From: Syntrophosphaera sp035450685
GTDB lineage: Bacteria; Cloacimonadota; Cloacimonadia; Cloacimonadales; Cloacimonadaceae
Direction: 5' to 3'
Length of the DNA stretch: 8,950 nt
NCBI GenBank assembly: GCA_035450685.1
Contig: DAOTNF010000029.1
Coordinates: forward strand, 1-8,950
Each line of letters begins with the position of its first letter. Position 1 is the first letter of the stretch. The notes under the pieces were generated by a model. That model was not told the DNA's origin. It worked only from the letters and a program-made list of their open reading frames with translations, and did not search any database. A program made the translations under genes and the position numbers. Of the stretch, positions 1 through 5,294 are shown one piece after another.

Positions 1-71
1 CGCTAACTCATCGCGACATCGCTGCAATACGAACACATAACTATTCAATGGTCTTATAATACACGGGAACG

Positions 72-100
72 CTTATATTATGGGCTTATAAATCTGTCAA
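72..100 (-). promoter_or_regulatory. Near-consensus sigma70-type promoter reading off the left edge
   Basis: On the minus strand a perfect -35 hexamer TTGACA (100-95) is followed, after a 17-base spacer, by TATAAG (77-72), which matches the consensus -10 at five of six positions. Transcription would start near 65 and run off the window at base 1. Its target is therefore outside the window, or is a short RNA. A minus-strand frame stays open from the likely transcript start to the window edge, but it is too short to judge. Confidence 0.55.
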
Positions 101-176
101 CAAAAAAATCGCTGCAATGAGAAATTGGTAATATTTGAGAGTTCTTTTTATGTTGCGGAACAGCACCACAAACACC

Positions 177-365
177 TTAATAATAAGCAGTTACGGTGTT
201 TTCACCATCAAGCCGGGACTGTAGCGTTTTTTTTCTGATTTTTGGGGCTTTTTTCAAACTGATTGAACAGCCTGTTTTTAACAGATTCTCACTTTGTTCC
301 CAACCATGCCACACATTACTTGCCTCCATAAACAAATTATGCTTACTTTCTCGCATCCCCCTCAT
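177..365 (-). CDS. Possible small protein translated out of repeat element A
   Basis: This is a 62-codon minus-strand frame that I do not recognise. The chosen ATG (365-363) lies five bases after a perfect Shine-Dalgarno (AAGGAGG), which itself belongs to repeat element A. Two other in-frame ATGs at 404 and 401 would add the peptide MMALNSVAAKEGG, and the right-hand copy of element A encodes nearly the same start (MMALNPAAAKEGG). The product is hydrophilic and basic in its second half (SLKKAPKIRKK), with a WHGWEQ segment and no signal peptide or membrane helix. It could be a real small gene, a decayed gene fragment carried with the repeat, or a chance frame; nothing downstream supports it. 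Confidence 0.3.
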   Translation of the reverse strand: MRGMRESKHNLFMEASNVWHGWEQSENLLKTGCSISLKKAPKIRKKTLQSRLDGENTVTAYY

Positions 366-450
366 GCCGCCCTCCTTTGCCGCCACCGAATTTAGCGCCA
401 TCATCCTTAGGTCATCCTTATAAATTATAAGGTTGACCCAAGGAAGACTA
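360..450 (-). repeat. Dispersed repeat element A, left copy
   Basis: The sequence recurs inverted near 8505-8594. Its core (405-443) is an imperfect palindrome with 19-base arms around a single central A; the arms are CCTTAGGTCATCCTTATAA and its near complement, with two mismatches. Read on the minus strand, the palindrome is followed by two adjacent ATGs, a short conserved frame (MALN..AAKEGGM) and an AAGGAGG Shine-Dalgarno before another ATG. Similarity to the right copy runs from about 450 through the palindrome to about 360, then fades. It may be a MITE- or REP-like unit, or the conserved leader of a small gene family. Confidence 0.7.
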
Positions 451-566
451 ATGCCGGGGAGGATGATGCAAATGAGAACCATCCCCCCCCCATATATATA
501 GGTGCTACGATCAGGCAGTGGAAAAGTGTTTTTGAGGTGGAAAGATTAAAAAGGCTCCCCTGAAAC

Positions 567-698
567 AAGTCCTACCAGACTATATACTGTGTCATCCCGG
601 GCAAGCCTGGGTGTCCTCAACTGATCGGTTACGATCCGGTGGGGTGAAAAAGCTTGACCTGGGATCCAGTCTTTTGAAGCCCAGAAACAAGCACCAGA
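567..698 (+). repeat. Dispersed palindromic repeat B, copy 1 (expanded loop)
   Basis: The repeat starts with AAGTCCTACC and CAGACTATATAC, and then shows the half palindrome GTGTCATCCCGGGC (590-603 region). The other half, CTTGACCTGGGATCC plus AGTCTTTT, lies at about 653-675, followed by AAACAAGCACC. The same pieces occur in the same order in copy 3, read on the opposite strand. Between the two CG-rich arms this copy holds about 50 bases, where copy 3 has only a few. That extra loop contains its own hairpin (ACTGATCG, loop GTTA, CGATCCGGT, around 620-640). Confidence 0.75.
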
Positions 699-730
699 CT
701 CCTAAACAAACCACCACAAGCCAAATAACC

Positions 731-776
731 GTGTCATCCCGGGCAAGCGCATGCTTGACCCGGGATCCAGTCTTTT
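731..776 (+). repeat. Dispersed palindromic repeat B, copy 2 (core only)
   Basis: The core arms ATCCCGGG (736-743) and CCCGGGAT (759-766) pair perfectly. Inside them AAGC (745-748) pairs with GCTT (753-756) around the loop GCAT. CCAGTCTTTT follows on the plus strand. The flanking sequences seen in copies 1 and 3 are mostly absent here. As RNA on the plus strand it would be a strong hairpin with a weak U tract. On the minus strand it lies about 65 bases past the beta-subunit stop codon and could slow transcription leaving the fumarase genes, but no U tract follows in that direction. Confidence 0.75.
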
Positions 777-839
777 AGAATAGACGTAATAGACTGAATG
801 GATGTTACAGACCTGCTAAAATAGGGAAAATGCAGTGGA

Positions 840-1343
840 TCAGACTATGGCAACGTAACAGGGAAAGTCTAGCACCACATAGCGATAGACTGCTTCAGTG
901 CCCAGTTCCGGCCAGAGAAATGTTTCACGTGAAACAACGCAGCGGCTGAGCAAGGCAGAGATTCCTCCCGTGGCAACCAGATACACTGCGCCATGTTTCC
1001 GAATGGCATCGCAAACTTCAGAGGAACGGTCGCCCTTGCCAATCATTACCTTGAGGCCATTCTCCAATAGAAAGGGTGTAAAGCTATCCATGCGGGCGGA
1101 TGTGGTAGGGCCAATCGCTCCGCATACTCTCCCCGGGGGAACAGGTGAAGGCCCGCAGTAAAATAGTGCCCCCTCGTCTAATGGTATAGGTGATGGATTT
1201 CCGGCACCCATCAGTTCCACCAGCCGTGTATGCGCAAGGTCGCGGGCTGTGTAGAGTGTGCCATTCAGCAGTATCTTATCGCCAGAATTTAAGCATGAGA
1301 TAATTTCAGAGGAGAATGGCAGGCTAAGATTACGGACTTTCAT
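840..1343 (-). CDS. Fumarate hydratase, class I (Fe-S), beta subunit
   Basis: This is the C-terminal half (beta subunit) of the two-subunit, oxygen-sensitive [4Fe-4S] fumarase/tartrate dehydratase family, which interconverts fumarate and L-malate in the cytoplasm with the alpha subunit encoded just upstream. Family motifs visible in the 167-residue product are YTARDLAH (31-38), YCGPSPVPPG (62-71), GPTTSARMD (78-86), GKGDRS (102-107), ATGG (124-127) and LGTEA (147-151). The ATG at 1343 is chosen because AGAGG lies just upstream and it matches the usual N terminus; a start at 1406 would overlap the alpha gene. The product stops right after DFPCYVAIV. From memory of the family, about ten more residues (a D-x-x-G-N-D-L-Y-like tail) usually follow, so a late nonsense or frameshift change is possible. 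Residues 137-141 (VSRET) are encoded by a parS site. L-tartrate dehydratase activity cannot be excluded. Confidence 0.9.
   Translation of the reverse strand: MKVRNLSLPFSSEIISCLNSGDKILLNGTLYTARDLAHTRLVELMGAGNPSPIPLDEGALFYCGPSPVPPGRVCGAIGPTTSARMDSFTPFLLENGLKVMIGKGDRSSEVCDAIRKHGAVYLVATGGISALLSRCVVSRETFLWPELGTEAVYRYVVLDFPCYVAIV
921..936. promoter_or_regulatory. parS site (ParB binding), inside the fumarase beta gene
   Basis: TGTTTCACGTGAAACA is a perfect 16-bp palindrome and is identical to the canonical bacterial parS bound by chromosomal ParB/Spo0J. It lies inside the beta-subunit reading frame and encodes VSRET without an apparent insertion relative to related proteins. A second identical site lies 432 bases away. 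Confidence 0.88.
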
Positions 1344-1352
1344 AGAAACCTC

Positions 1353-1368
1353 TGTTTCACGTGAAACA
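1353..1368. promoter_or_regulatory. parS site (ParB binding), between fumarase alpha and beta genes
   Basis: This is a second perfect TGTTTCACGTGAAACA palindrome. It sits in the 26-base gap between the alpha-subunit stop (TAA, 1372-1370) and the beta-subunit ATG (1343), immediately upstream of the beta ribosome binding site. ParB bound here would cover the alpha/beta junction. Confidence 0.9.
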
Positions 1369-1369
1369 T

Positions 1370-2242
1370 TTAAATTTCCACCTGTATATGCCGATGGGCA
1401 TGGCAATCCAGATTTACCGCCACAGGAAGGGAAGCTATATGGCAGGGGGCGGTGAGTATCCGCACTTCCAAAGCGGTGCTACTGCCAGCCAGCCCCATCA
1501 CGCCTCGCCCTCTTTCATTTATACGTTGCAAGATATCCTGTTCAAAACCTCTGTAACATGCACCACGTTCATCTGTATTCGTGAATAGCGCCCGCTTGGC
1601 AAGGACGGCACTCAGTTCAATATTTCCGCCTATGCCAACACCGACTATGACCGGAGGACAGGGTCTGCCTCCGGCATTGACCACAGTATCAACCACAAAC
1701 TCCACGATCTCTTCAATTTTGGCACTGGGGTTGAACATTCGCAATGCACTCATGTTTTCAGCCCCGCCTCCCTTAAGTGCCAGATCCAGGCTCAGTCCAT
1801 CCCCGCGCACCTGTTCCAGATGCAACACTATGGGAAGTCTGGTATCAGTTTCAGAGCGCATATCCTCGCATTCATCAAGTTGCCCCCTCAATGGATCCGG
1901 AGCTATGCTGTCGCGCATATAATACTTATGCCAGGCAATGGCCGCGGCTTGTTCAATTGTATCCCGCAGGCAGCTTTCCAGTTGGACATCCACCCCCAGG
2001 CGGGCAAATACTACCAGCAATCCGGTATCCTGGCAGAGGGGCAGGCGTTCCTCCCGGGCAAGGGCTGCACTGTCGATGATATCTTCCAGGATGTCCCGTG
2101 CCAGTTCATCTGTTTCGGATTCCAGGGCATGGGTCAGCAATTCCTGGGCGTGGGGTTCACGGTCGCAAAATATCTTGCCGATGGCCTCGCTTACTTTTTC
2201 CTGGATGAGGGCGTCGGAGAGCAGGCGTTGCGCGGTTTTCAT
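1370..2242 (-). CDS. Fumarate hydratase, class I (Fe-S), alpha subunit
   Basis: This is the catalytic/Fe-S half of a two-subunit class I fumarase, which hydrates fumarate to malate in the TCA or methylmalonyl-CoA routes. The 290-residue product has the usual length and the family motifs LPLCQDTG (67-74), KGGGAENMS (157-165), GGRPCPP (191-197) followed by GVGIGGN (201-207), and SLPVAVNLDCHAHRH (271-285). C70, C195 and C280 (possibly C267) are the likely cluster cysteines, inferred from position. The ATG at 2242 follows only a weak GGGG ribosome site, but no better start fits the family N terminus. The beta subunit follows after 26 bases, and a 63-base gap separates this gene from the DUF58 gene upstream. 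The closely related L-tartrate dehydratase alpha subunit is the main alternative. Confidence 0.93.
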   Translation of the reverse strand: MKTAQRLLSDALIQEKVSEAIGKIFCDREPHAQELLTHALESETDELARDILEDIIDSAALAREERLPLCQDTGLLVVFARLGVDVQLESCLRDTIEQAAAIAWHKYYMRDSIAPDPLRGQLDECEDMRSETDTRLPIVLHLEQVRGDGLSLDLALKGGGAENMSALRMFNPSAKIEEIVEFVVDTVVNAGGRPCPPVIVGVGIGGNIELSAVLAKRALFTNTDERGACYRGFEQDILQRINERGRGVMGLAGSSTALEVRILTAPCHIASLPVAVNLDCHAHRHIQVEI

Positions 2243-2305
2243 TTAAAGCCCCAAATCCGGCTGTTTTTGAGCATCTTTAGTTTTATGGCACATTGGATAT
2301 TAGCC

Positions 2306-3184
2306 TTAACCTTTCCGGCGCATCAGGAGGTATTTTAACAGCAGGTCATCCAGGGGTGTGGAGGTGCTTACCGGGTTGTATTCGATGCTGTATTGGTGGC
2401 AGCCTTCCCGCAGGCGGGTGATGTGCTCCCCATAGTTGCGCAGATATTCGCCTCTGATCTGCCAGGGGTTGACCACGATCTTCTCTCCTGTCTCGCTGTC
2501 CATGAACTCGGTTTCGCGCCGGAAACTGAACTCGTCCTCCATGCGGTCGGTGATGTGGAAGACCAGCACCTCGTGGTGTCGTGAACGGAAGTGTTTGAGG
2601 CCTTCGATCACCTTGTCCGGGTCATCCAGAAGGTCGGAGATGAGGATGATGAGGCTGCGTTTGCGGATGGTTTCGGCGGCTTTGTGGAGGTTGTCCAGAA
2701 GTTGGGTGCCTTCCTGGGGTTTCAGTTCGGCGAGTACGCGGAAGATTTGCGCCAGGTAACCTCGGTAGGCTTTGGGGGGCAGCAGCGCCGTGATCTGGGT
2801 GTTGAAGGCCACCAGCCCCACGGCGTCCTTTTGGCTTATCATCAGCCAGGCGAGGGCGGCGGCAAGTTGTGACGCATACTCTATCTTGCTGCTGGCGCCG
2901 GACTGGTAGAACATAGACGCGCTGTGGTCAAGCAGCAGATAGCAGCGGAGGTTGGTTTCCTCCTCAAAGCGTTTCACATAGTAGCGGTCGGTCTTGGCGA
3001 TGATCTTCCAGTCGATGTTTTTGAGTGGCTCGCCAGTATTGTATTCGCGGTGGTCGGAAAACTCCACGCTGAAGCCGTGGTAGGGCGATTTGTGCAGCCC
3101 CACCAGAAAGCCTTCCACGATGGCCTTGGCATTGAGCTGAAACCGGCGCAGCTTGGCGGCGGTTTCTTCGCTGAGCAGGGGCAA
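2306..3184 (-). CDS. DUF58 family protein with von Willebrand A-like fold
   Basis: This is a 292-residue DUF58 protein of typical length. The family signature is visible as REYNTGEPLKNIDWKIIAKT (46-65), then RYYVKRFEEE, then LLLDHSASM (83-91). D86, S88 and S90 form a DxSxS metal-binding (MIDAS-like) motif, and LISDLLDD (181-188) is a further conserved acidic strand. The biochemical role of DUF58 proteins is not well defined; they are often found next to MoxR-type AAA ATPases, and none is present in this window. The start is TTG (3184-3182): there is no ATG before residue 91, the N-terminal family region is required, and AAGGA lies six bases upstream. It begins two bases after the stop of the small membrane protein gene, so the two are probably translationally coupled. 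There is no signal peptide, so it is probably cytoplasmic. Confidence 0.9.
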   Translation of the reverse strand: MPLLSEETAAKLRRFQLNAKAIVEGFLVGLHKSPYHGFSVEFSDHREYNTGEPLKNIDWKIIAKTDRYYVKRFEEETNLRCYLLLDHSASMFYQSGASSKIEYASQLAAALAWLMISQKDAVGLVAFNTQITALLPPKAYRGYLAQIFRVLAELKPQEGTQLLDNLHKAAETIRKRSLIILISDLLDDPDKVIEGLKHFRSRHHEVLVFHITDRMEDEFSFRRETEFMDSETGEKIVVNPWQIRGEYLRNYGEHITRLREGCHQYSIEYNPVSTSTPLDDLLLKYLLMRRKG

Positions 3185-3186
3185 GC

Positions 3187-3381
3187 CTATTCCTTTGGCC
3201 TGTTTTTATAGAGCAGGGCGAAGGGGATGAGGAAGGCGTAAACCAGCAGCAGCAGGATCGGGGAGATGGTGATCTCGTTGAAGCTCATGATCACGTATCC
3301 CACGATGAGCAGCACGGCTGCCAGGATTAGGAGCAGGAAGTTGACTTTTCCCAGGTGCAGGCGTTTGTCGTTCTTAGACAT
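3187..3381 (-). CDS. Small two-helix membrane protein
   Basis: This is a 64-residue protein with a short basic N terminus (MSKNDKRLHLGK). It has two hydrophobic segments, at about 12-33 and 39-58, separated by FNEITISP, and a basic tail (KNRPKE). The layout resembles the small DUF3098-type membrane proteins of Bacteroidota, but I would not assign that family without a search. The gene looks real. An excellent Shine-Dalgarno (AAGGAGG) precedes the ATG, and the ATG overlaps the stop of the acyltransferase gene in a TAATG junction. The next gene starts two bases after this stop. Tight coupling to an acyltransferase and a DUF58 protein suggests a job at the inner membrane; the function is unknown. 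Confidence 0.8.
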   Translation of the reverse strand: MSKNDKRLHLGKVNFLLLILAAVLLIVGYVIMSFNEITISPILLLLVYAFLIPFALLYKNRPKE

Positions 3382-4190
3382 TAGTCCTCCTTGTCGATGT
3401 GGTTTGAGGGGGATTCCCCGGCGTGAAAGCTCTCCAGCAGGCGGCAGCGGACTAAGTCAGCAAGCTCGCTTCGTGTGCGGGAGGGTTCATAGGAAATGGG
3501 TTCCAGAAAGCTGACCCTGGCCTCGATCGAGTGTCCCAAAAGTCTCCAGTGATGGGGCAAAAAGGTCATGTCACCATACCAGGCGATGCGGTCGCGGTTG
3601 TTATCTCCGATGGGCTGGCCGTCCAGGCTCAGATAACGGATGCAGACAGGCAGCACGGGGCATTGGGCATCCACAGCCACCTGGAAGAGGGAGCGGCGGA
3701 ATTCGCGTATGGTGGAGCCATCGGTGCTGGTGCCTTCCGGAAAGAGCGCGACCTTGAAACCCTGGCGCAGAGTGGCGGCGAAACGTTTTATCTCCGCGGG
3801 CAAAGATACTTTTTTGCGCCGCTCGGTGTAGAGACAGCCGCCCAGACGGGTCAGTTGCCCTAAAAAAAAGTTGTTCCCCATCTCCACGGAGGTGATGAAG
3901 ACCAGGTTTTCCTGAGCCGCCAGCAGCAGGATGTCCACGTAGGTGCTGTGATTGGCCACCAGCAGGTAGTTTTTGTGGCGCAGGGCCTCCAGGTGCTGGA
4001 CGCCTTCAACCCGTAGCGTAATGTGAAAGGCTTTCAGGAATCTGCGTGCGGCGCGGCTGGCGTTGGCGATGCTGAGCGAGCGGCGGCGTACCCCGTCTTT
4101 TGTGAACAGCCGGATCATAACTCCAGCGATGCTGTAATCCAGCAGCAGCCAGGCGTGCCACAGGAGATCCCGGAGTTTGCGAGCCAGCAT
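3381..4190 (-). CDS. PlsC/OlsA-type lysophospholipid or lyso-amino-acid-lipid acyltransferase
   Basis: This is a 269-residue member of the PlsC (1-acylglycerol-3-phosphate O-acyltransferase) superfamily. The catalytic HX4D block is ANHSTYVD (H81, D86), and the acceptor-binding block is LFPEGTSTDG (149-158). A hydrophobic segment near residues 10-30 would hold it at the inner face of the membrane. PlsC enzymes make phosphatidic acid. The relatives OlsA and GlsA instead add the ester-linked acyl chain to lyso-ornithine or lyso-glycine lipid. The gene starts nine bases after the stop of an OlsB/GlsB-type N-acyltransferase, which favours the amino-acid lipid role, but this is inference from context; a general PlsC remains possible. 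Its 3' end carries the ribosome binding site for the next gene, with which it overlaps by one base. Confidence 0.88.
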   Translation of the reverse strand: MLARKLRDLLWHAWLLLDYSIAGVMIRLFTKDGVRRRSLSIANASRAARRFLKAFHITLRVEGVQHLEALRHKNYLLVANHSTYVDILLLAAQENLVFITSVEMGNNFFLGQLTRLGGCLYTERRKKVSLPAEIKRFAATLRQGFKVALFPEGTSTDGSTIREFRRSLFQVAVDAQCPVLPVCIRYLSLDGQPIGDNNRDRIAWYGDMTFLPHHWRLLGHSIEARVSFLEPISYEPSRTRSELADLVRCRLLESFHAGESPSNHIDKED

Positions 4191-4199
4191 GGCCGTTCC

Positions 4200-5045
4200 C
4201 TATTCCGCCTTGTTTTTGCGGACGTAAGCCTGGGCGAGGTTCTTCACTTCCAGCAGGGTAAGGAAATCGATGCAGCGGAAGTCCCGGTCCAGGGCGGGAG
4301 TGCCGCAAACCTTCGCCCCCACGCGCAGGTAGGAATTGAGCAGGGAGGGAATCTTCTGGCGGTATTCGTGGTGCGGTAGTTCGTCAATGATGATGGGCAC
4401 GCGGCGCACATGGCGGCAGAGGCCGGGCACCTTGAACTTTCCGCGGGGACGCACCTTGTGCTCATGGGAGAGGAAGCCGTTTTGCTTCAGGTAATAGTAG
4501 ATGAGGCGGATTTCTTCCCGGTCCATGGTTTTGATGCTGGAGCAGCCGAAGAGGTAGTCGGTACGGCTGGCTATGACGTAGGCGTGTATTCCTTCCCAGA
4601 GCAGGGCGATGGTGATGCCATTGCGGTAGTCCGGATGCACGCAGGCGCGACCGAGTTCCAGCTTGTTGCCGGGTAGCTTTTTGATGCGCCGCATGTGGAA
4701 TTCCGTGGCGGTGTACCATTTTCTGGTGTGCAGGGAGGATTGCAGGCGGTAAGTGCCGATCAGCTTGTTCGTGGCCTTTTTGATGATCAGCAGATGGTCG
4801 CAGCGGCGGTCGAACTTGTCGATGTCCATTCCGTCTTTCTTGCTGCGGTTGAGCAATTCCTCCAAAAAGACATCATGCCTCAGGCGCAGCGCGGAGCGGA
4901 ATTCCGCCGTGCTGTCCGCGGTCTTGATGATGTATTTTTTCTTGTCGATAAGCAACGGGATATGGGCGCGGAACTCCCCCCCGCGTCTCCGGGCCTTGGT
5001 TGGTGCGGAACCGTCTTTCACTTTAGCTGTCTTGTTTTTAAGCAT
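4200..5045 (-). CDS. OlsB/GlsB-like N-acyltransferase (GNAT, hemolysin-type Acetyltransf_5)
   Basis: This is a 281-residue GNAT-fold protein of the OlsB group. OlsB transfers an acyl chain from acyl-ACP to the amino group of ornithine; GlsB does the same with glycine. It is the first step to a phosphorus-free membrane lipid. Visible blocks are LRLRHDVFLEEL (53-64), DIDKFDRRCDHLLI (74-87), LIGTYRL (95-101), YTATEF (111-116), LELGRACVHPDYRNG (129-143), LLWEGI (148-153), YLFGCSS (164-170) and a C-terminal YLRVGAKVCGTPALDRDF segment (239-256). The acceptor amino acid cannot be read from the sequence. About 30 basic and polar residues precede the domain, with no signal peptide. The ATG at 5045 has only a weak GGGA site. 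This is the first gene of the minus-strand cluster, divergent from the large secreted protein; the PlsC-type gene follows nine bases downstream. Databases often label this family 'hemolysin', which is misleading. Confidence 0.87.
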   Translation of the reverse strand: MLKNKTAKVKDGSAPTKARRRGGEFRAHIPLLIDKKKYIIKTADSTAEFRSALRLRHDVFLEELLNRSKKDGMDIDKFDRRCDHLLIIKKATNKLIGTYRLQSSLHTRKWYTATEFHMRRIKKLPGNKLELGRACVHPDYRNGITIALLWEGIHAYVIASRTDYLFGCSSIKTMDREEIRLIYYYLKQNGFLSHEHKVRPRGKFKVPGLCRHVRRVPIIIDELPHHEYRQKIPSLLNSYLRVGAKVCGTPALDRDFRCIDFLTLLEVKNLAQAYVRKNKAE

Positions 5046-5084
5046 TTTTTCCCATTTTAAGATGATATTTGGATACTGTTTTCC

Positions 5085-5114
5085 ATGCTCTTTTTAGGCT
5101 GCCCGATTTGTCAA
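5085..5114 (-). promoter_or_regulatory. Candidate promoter for the minus-strand gene cluster
   Basis: A perfect TTGACA (5114-5109) lies on the minus strand about 65 bases upstream of the OlsB-like ATG. No good -10 is found at the right distance: GAGCAT at 18 bases matches only three of six positions. The divergent plus-strand promoter lies about 40 bases away. Confidence 0.3.
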
Positions 5115-5155
5115 GAGCTTTATTCGGGAATTTTCGTTCGGAGCCACTCCGCTTG

Positions 5156-5184
5156 TTGACATGGTTCTTCAGATTTGTTAGACT
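5156..5184 (+). promoter_or_regulatory. Promoter for the large secreted repeat protein
   Basis: TTGACA (5156-5161) is followed by a 17-base spacer and TAGACT (5179-5184). The -35 is perfect and the -10 matches at four of six positions. Transcription would begin near 5191 and leave a leader of about 100 bases before the ATG at 5295. Confidence 0.55.
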
Positions 5185-5239
5185 ACCAACACAAGAAACC
5201 AGAAAAACAGCTTAATAGTGCTTAACACCTTTTAATTGC

Positions 5240-5267
5240 TTGACAACTTTAAGACTATACATAGCAT
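5240..5267 (+). promoter_or_regulatory. Second candidate promoter, proximal to the secreted protein gene
   Basis: TTGACA (5240-5245) is followed, after 16 bases, by TAGCAT (5262-5267). Transcription from here would start close to 5275 and give a leader of about 20 bases that still includes the GAGGTG ribosome site. Confidence 0.35.
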
Positions 5268-5294
5268 AGCGCAAAACTTCATGTGAGGTGCAAA

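Noticed and set aside
567..776. Repeat B copies 1 and 2 as a CRISPR array
   Set aside because: There are only two adjacent copies of unequal length, with perfect internal palindromes and no regular spacers or cas genes.
731..776. Repeat B copy 2 as the intrinsic terminator of the fumarase operon
   Set aside because: The hairpin is strong, but its T-rich tail is on the plus strand side; in the direction of the operon no U tract follows.
1344..1406. An upstream start for the fumarase beta subunit at 1406
   Set aside because: It would overlap the alpha gene and translate through the intergenic parS. The ATG at 1343 has an AGAGG site and the expected N terminus.
3531..3863. Long plus-strand frames antisense to the acyltransferase and DUF58 genes
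   Set aside because: The minus-strand frames carry clear family motifs; the opposite frames are shadows produced by codon bias.
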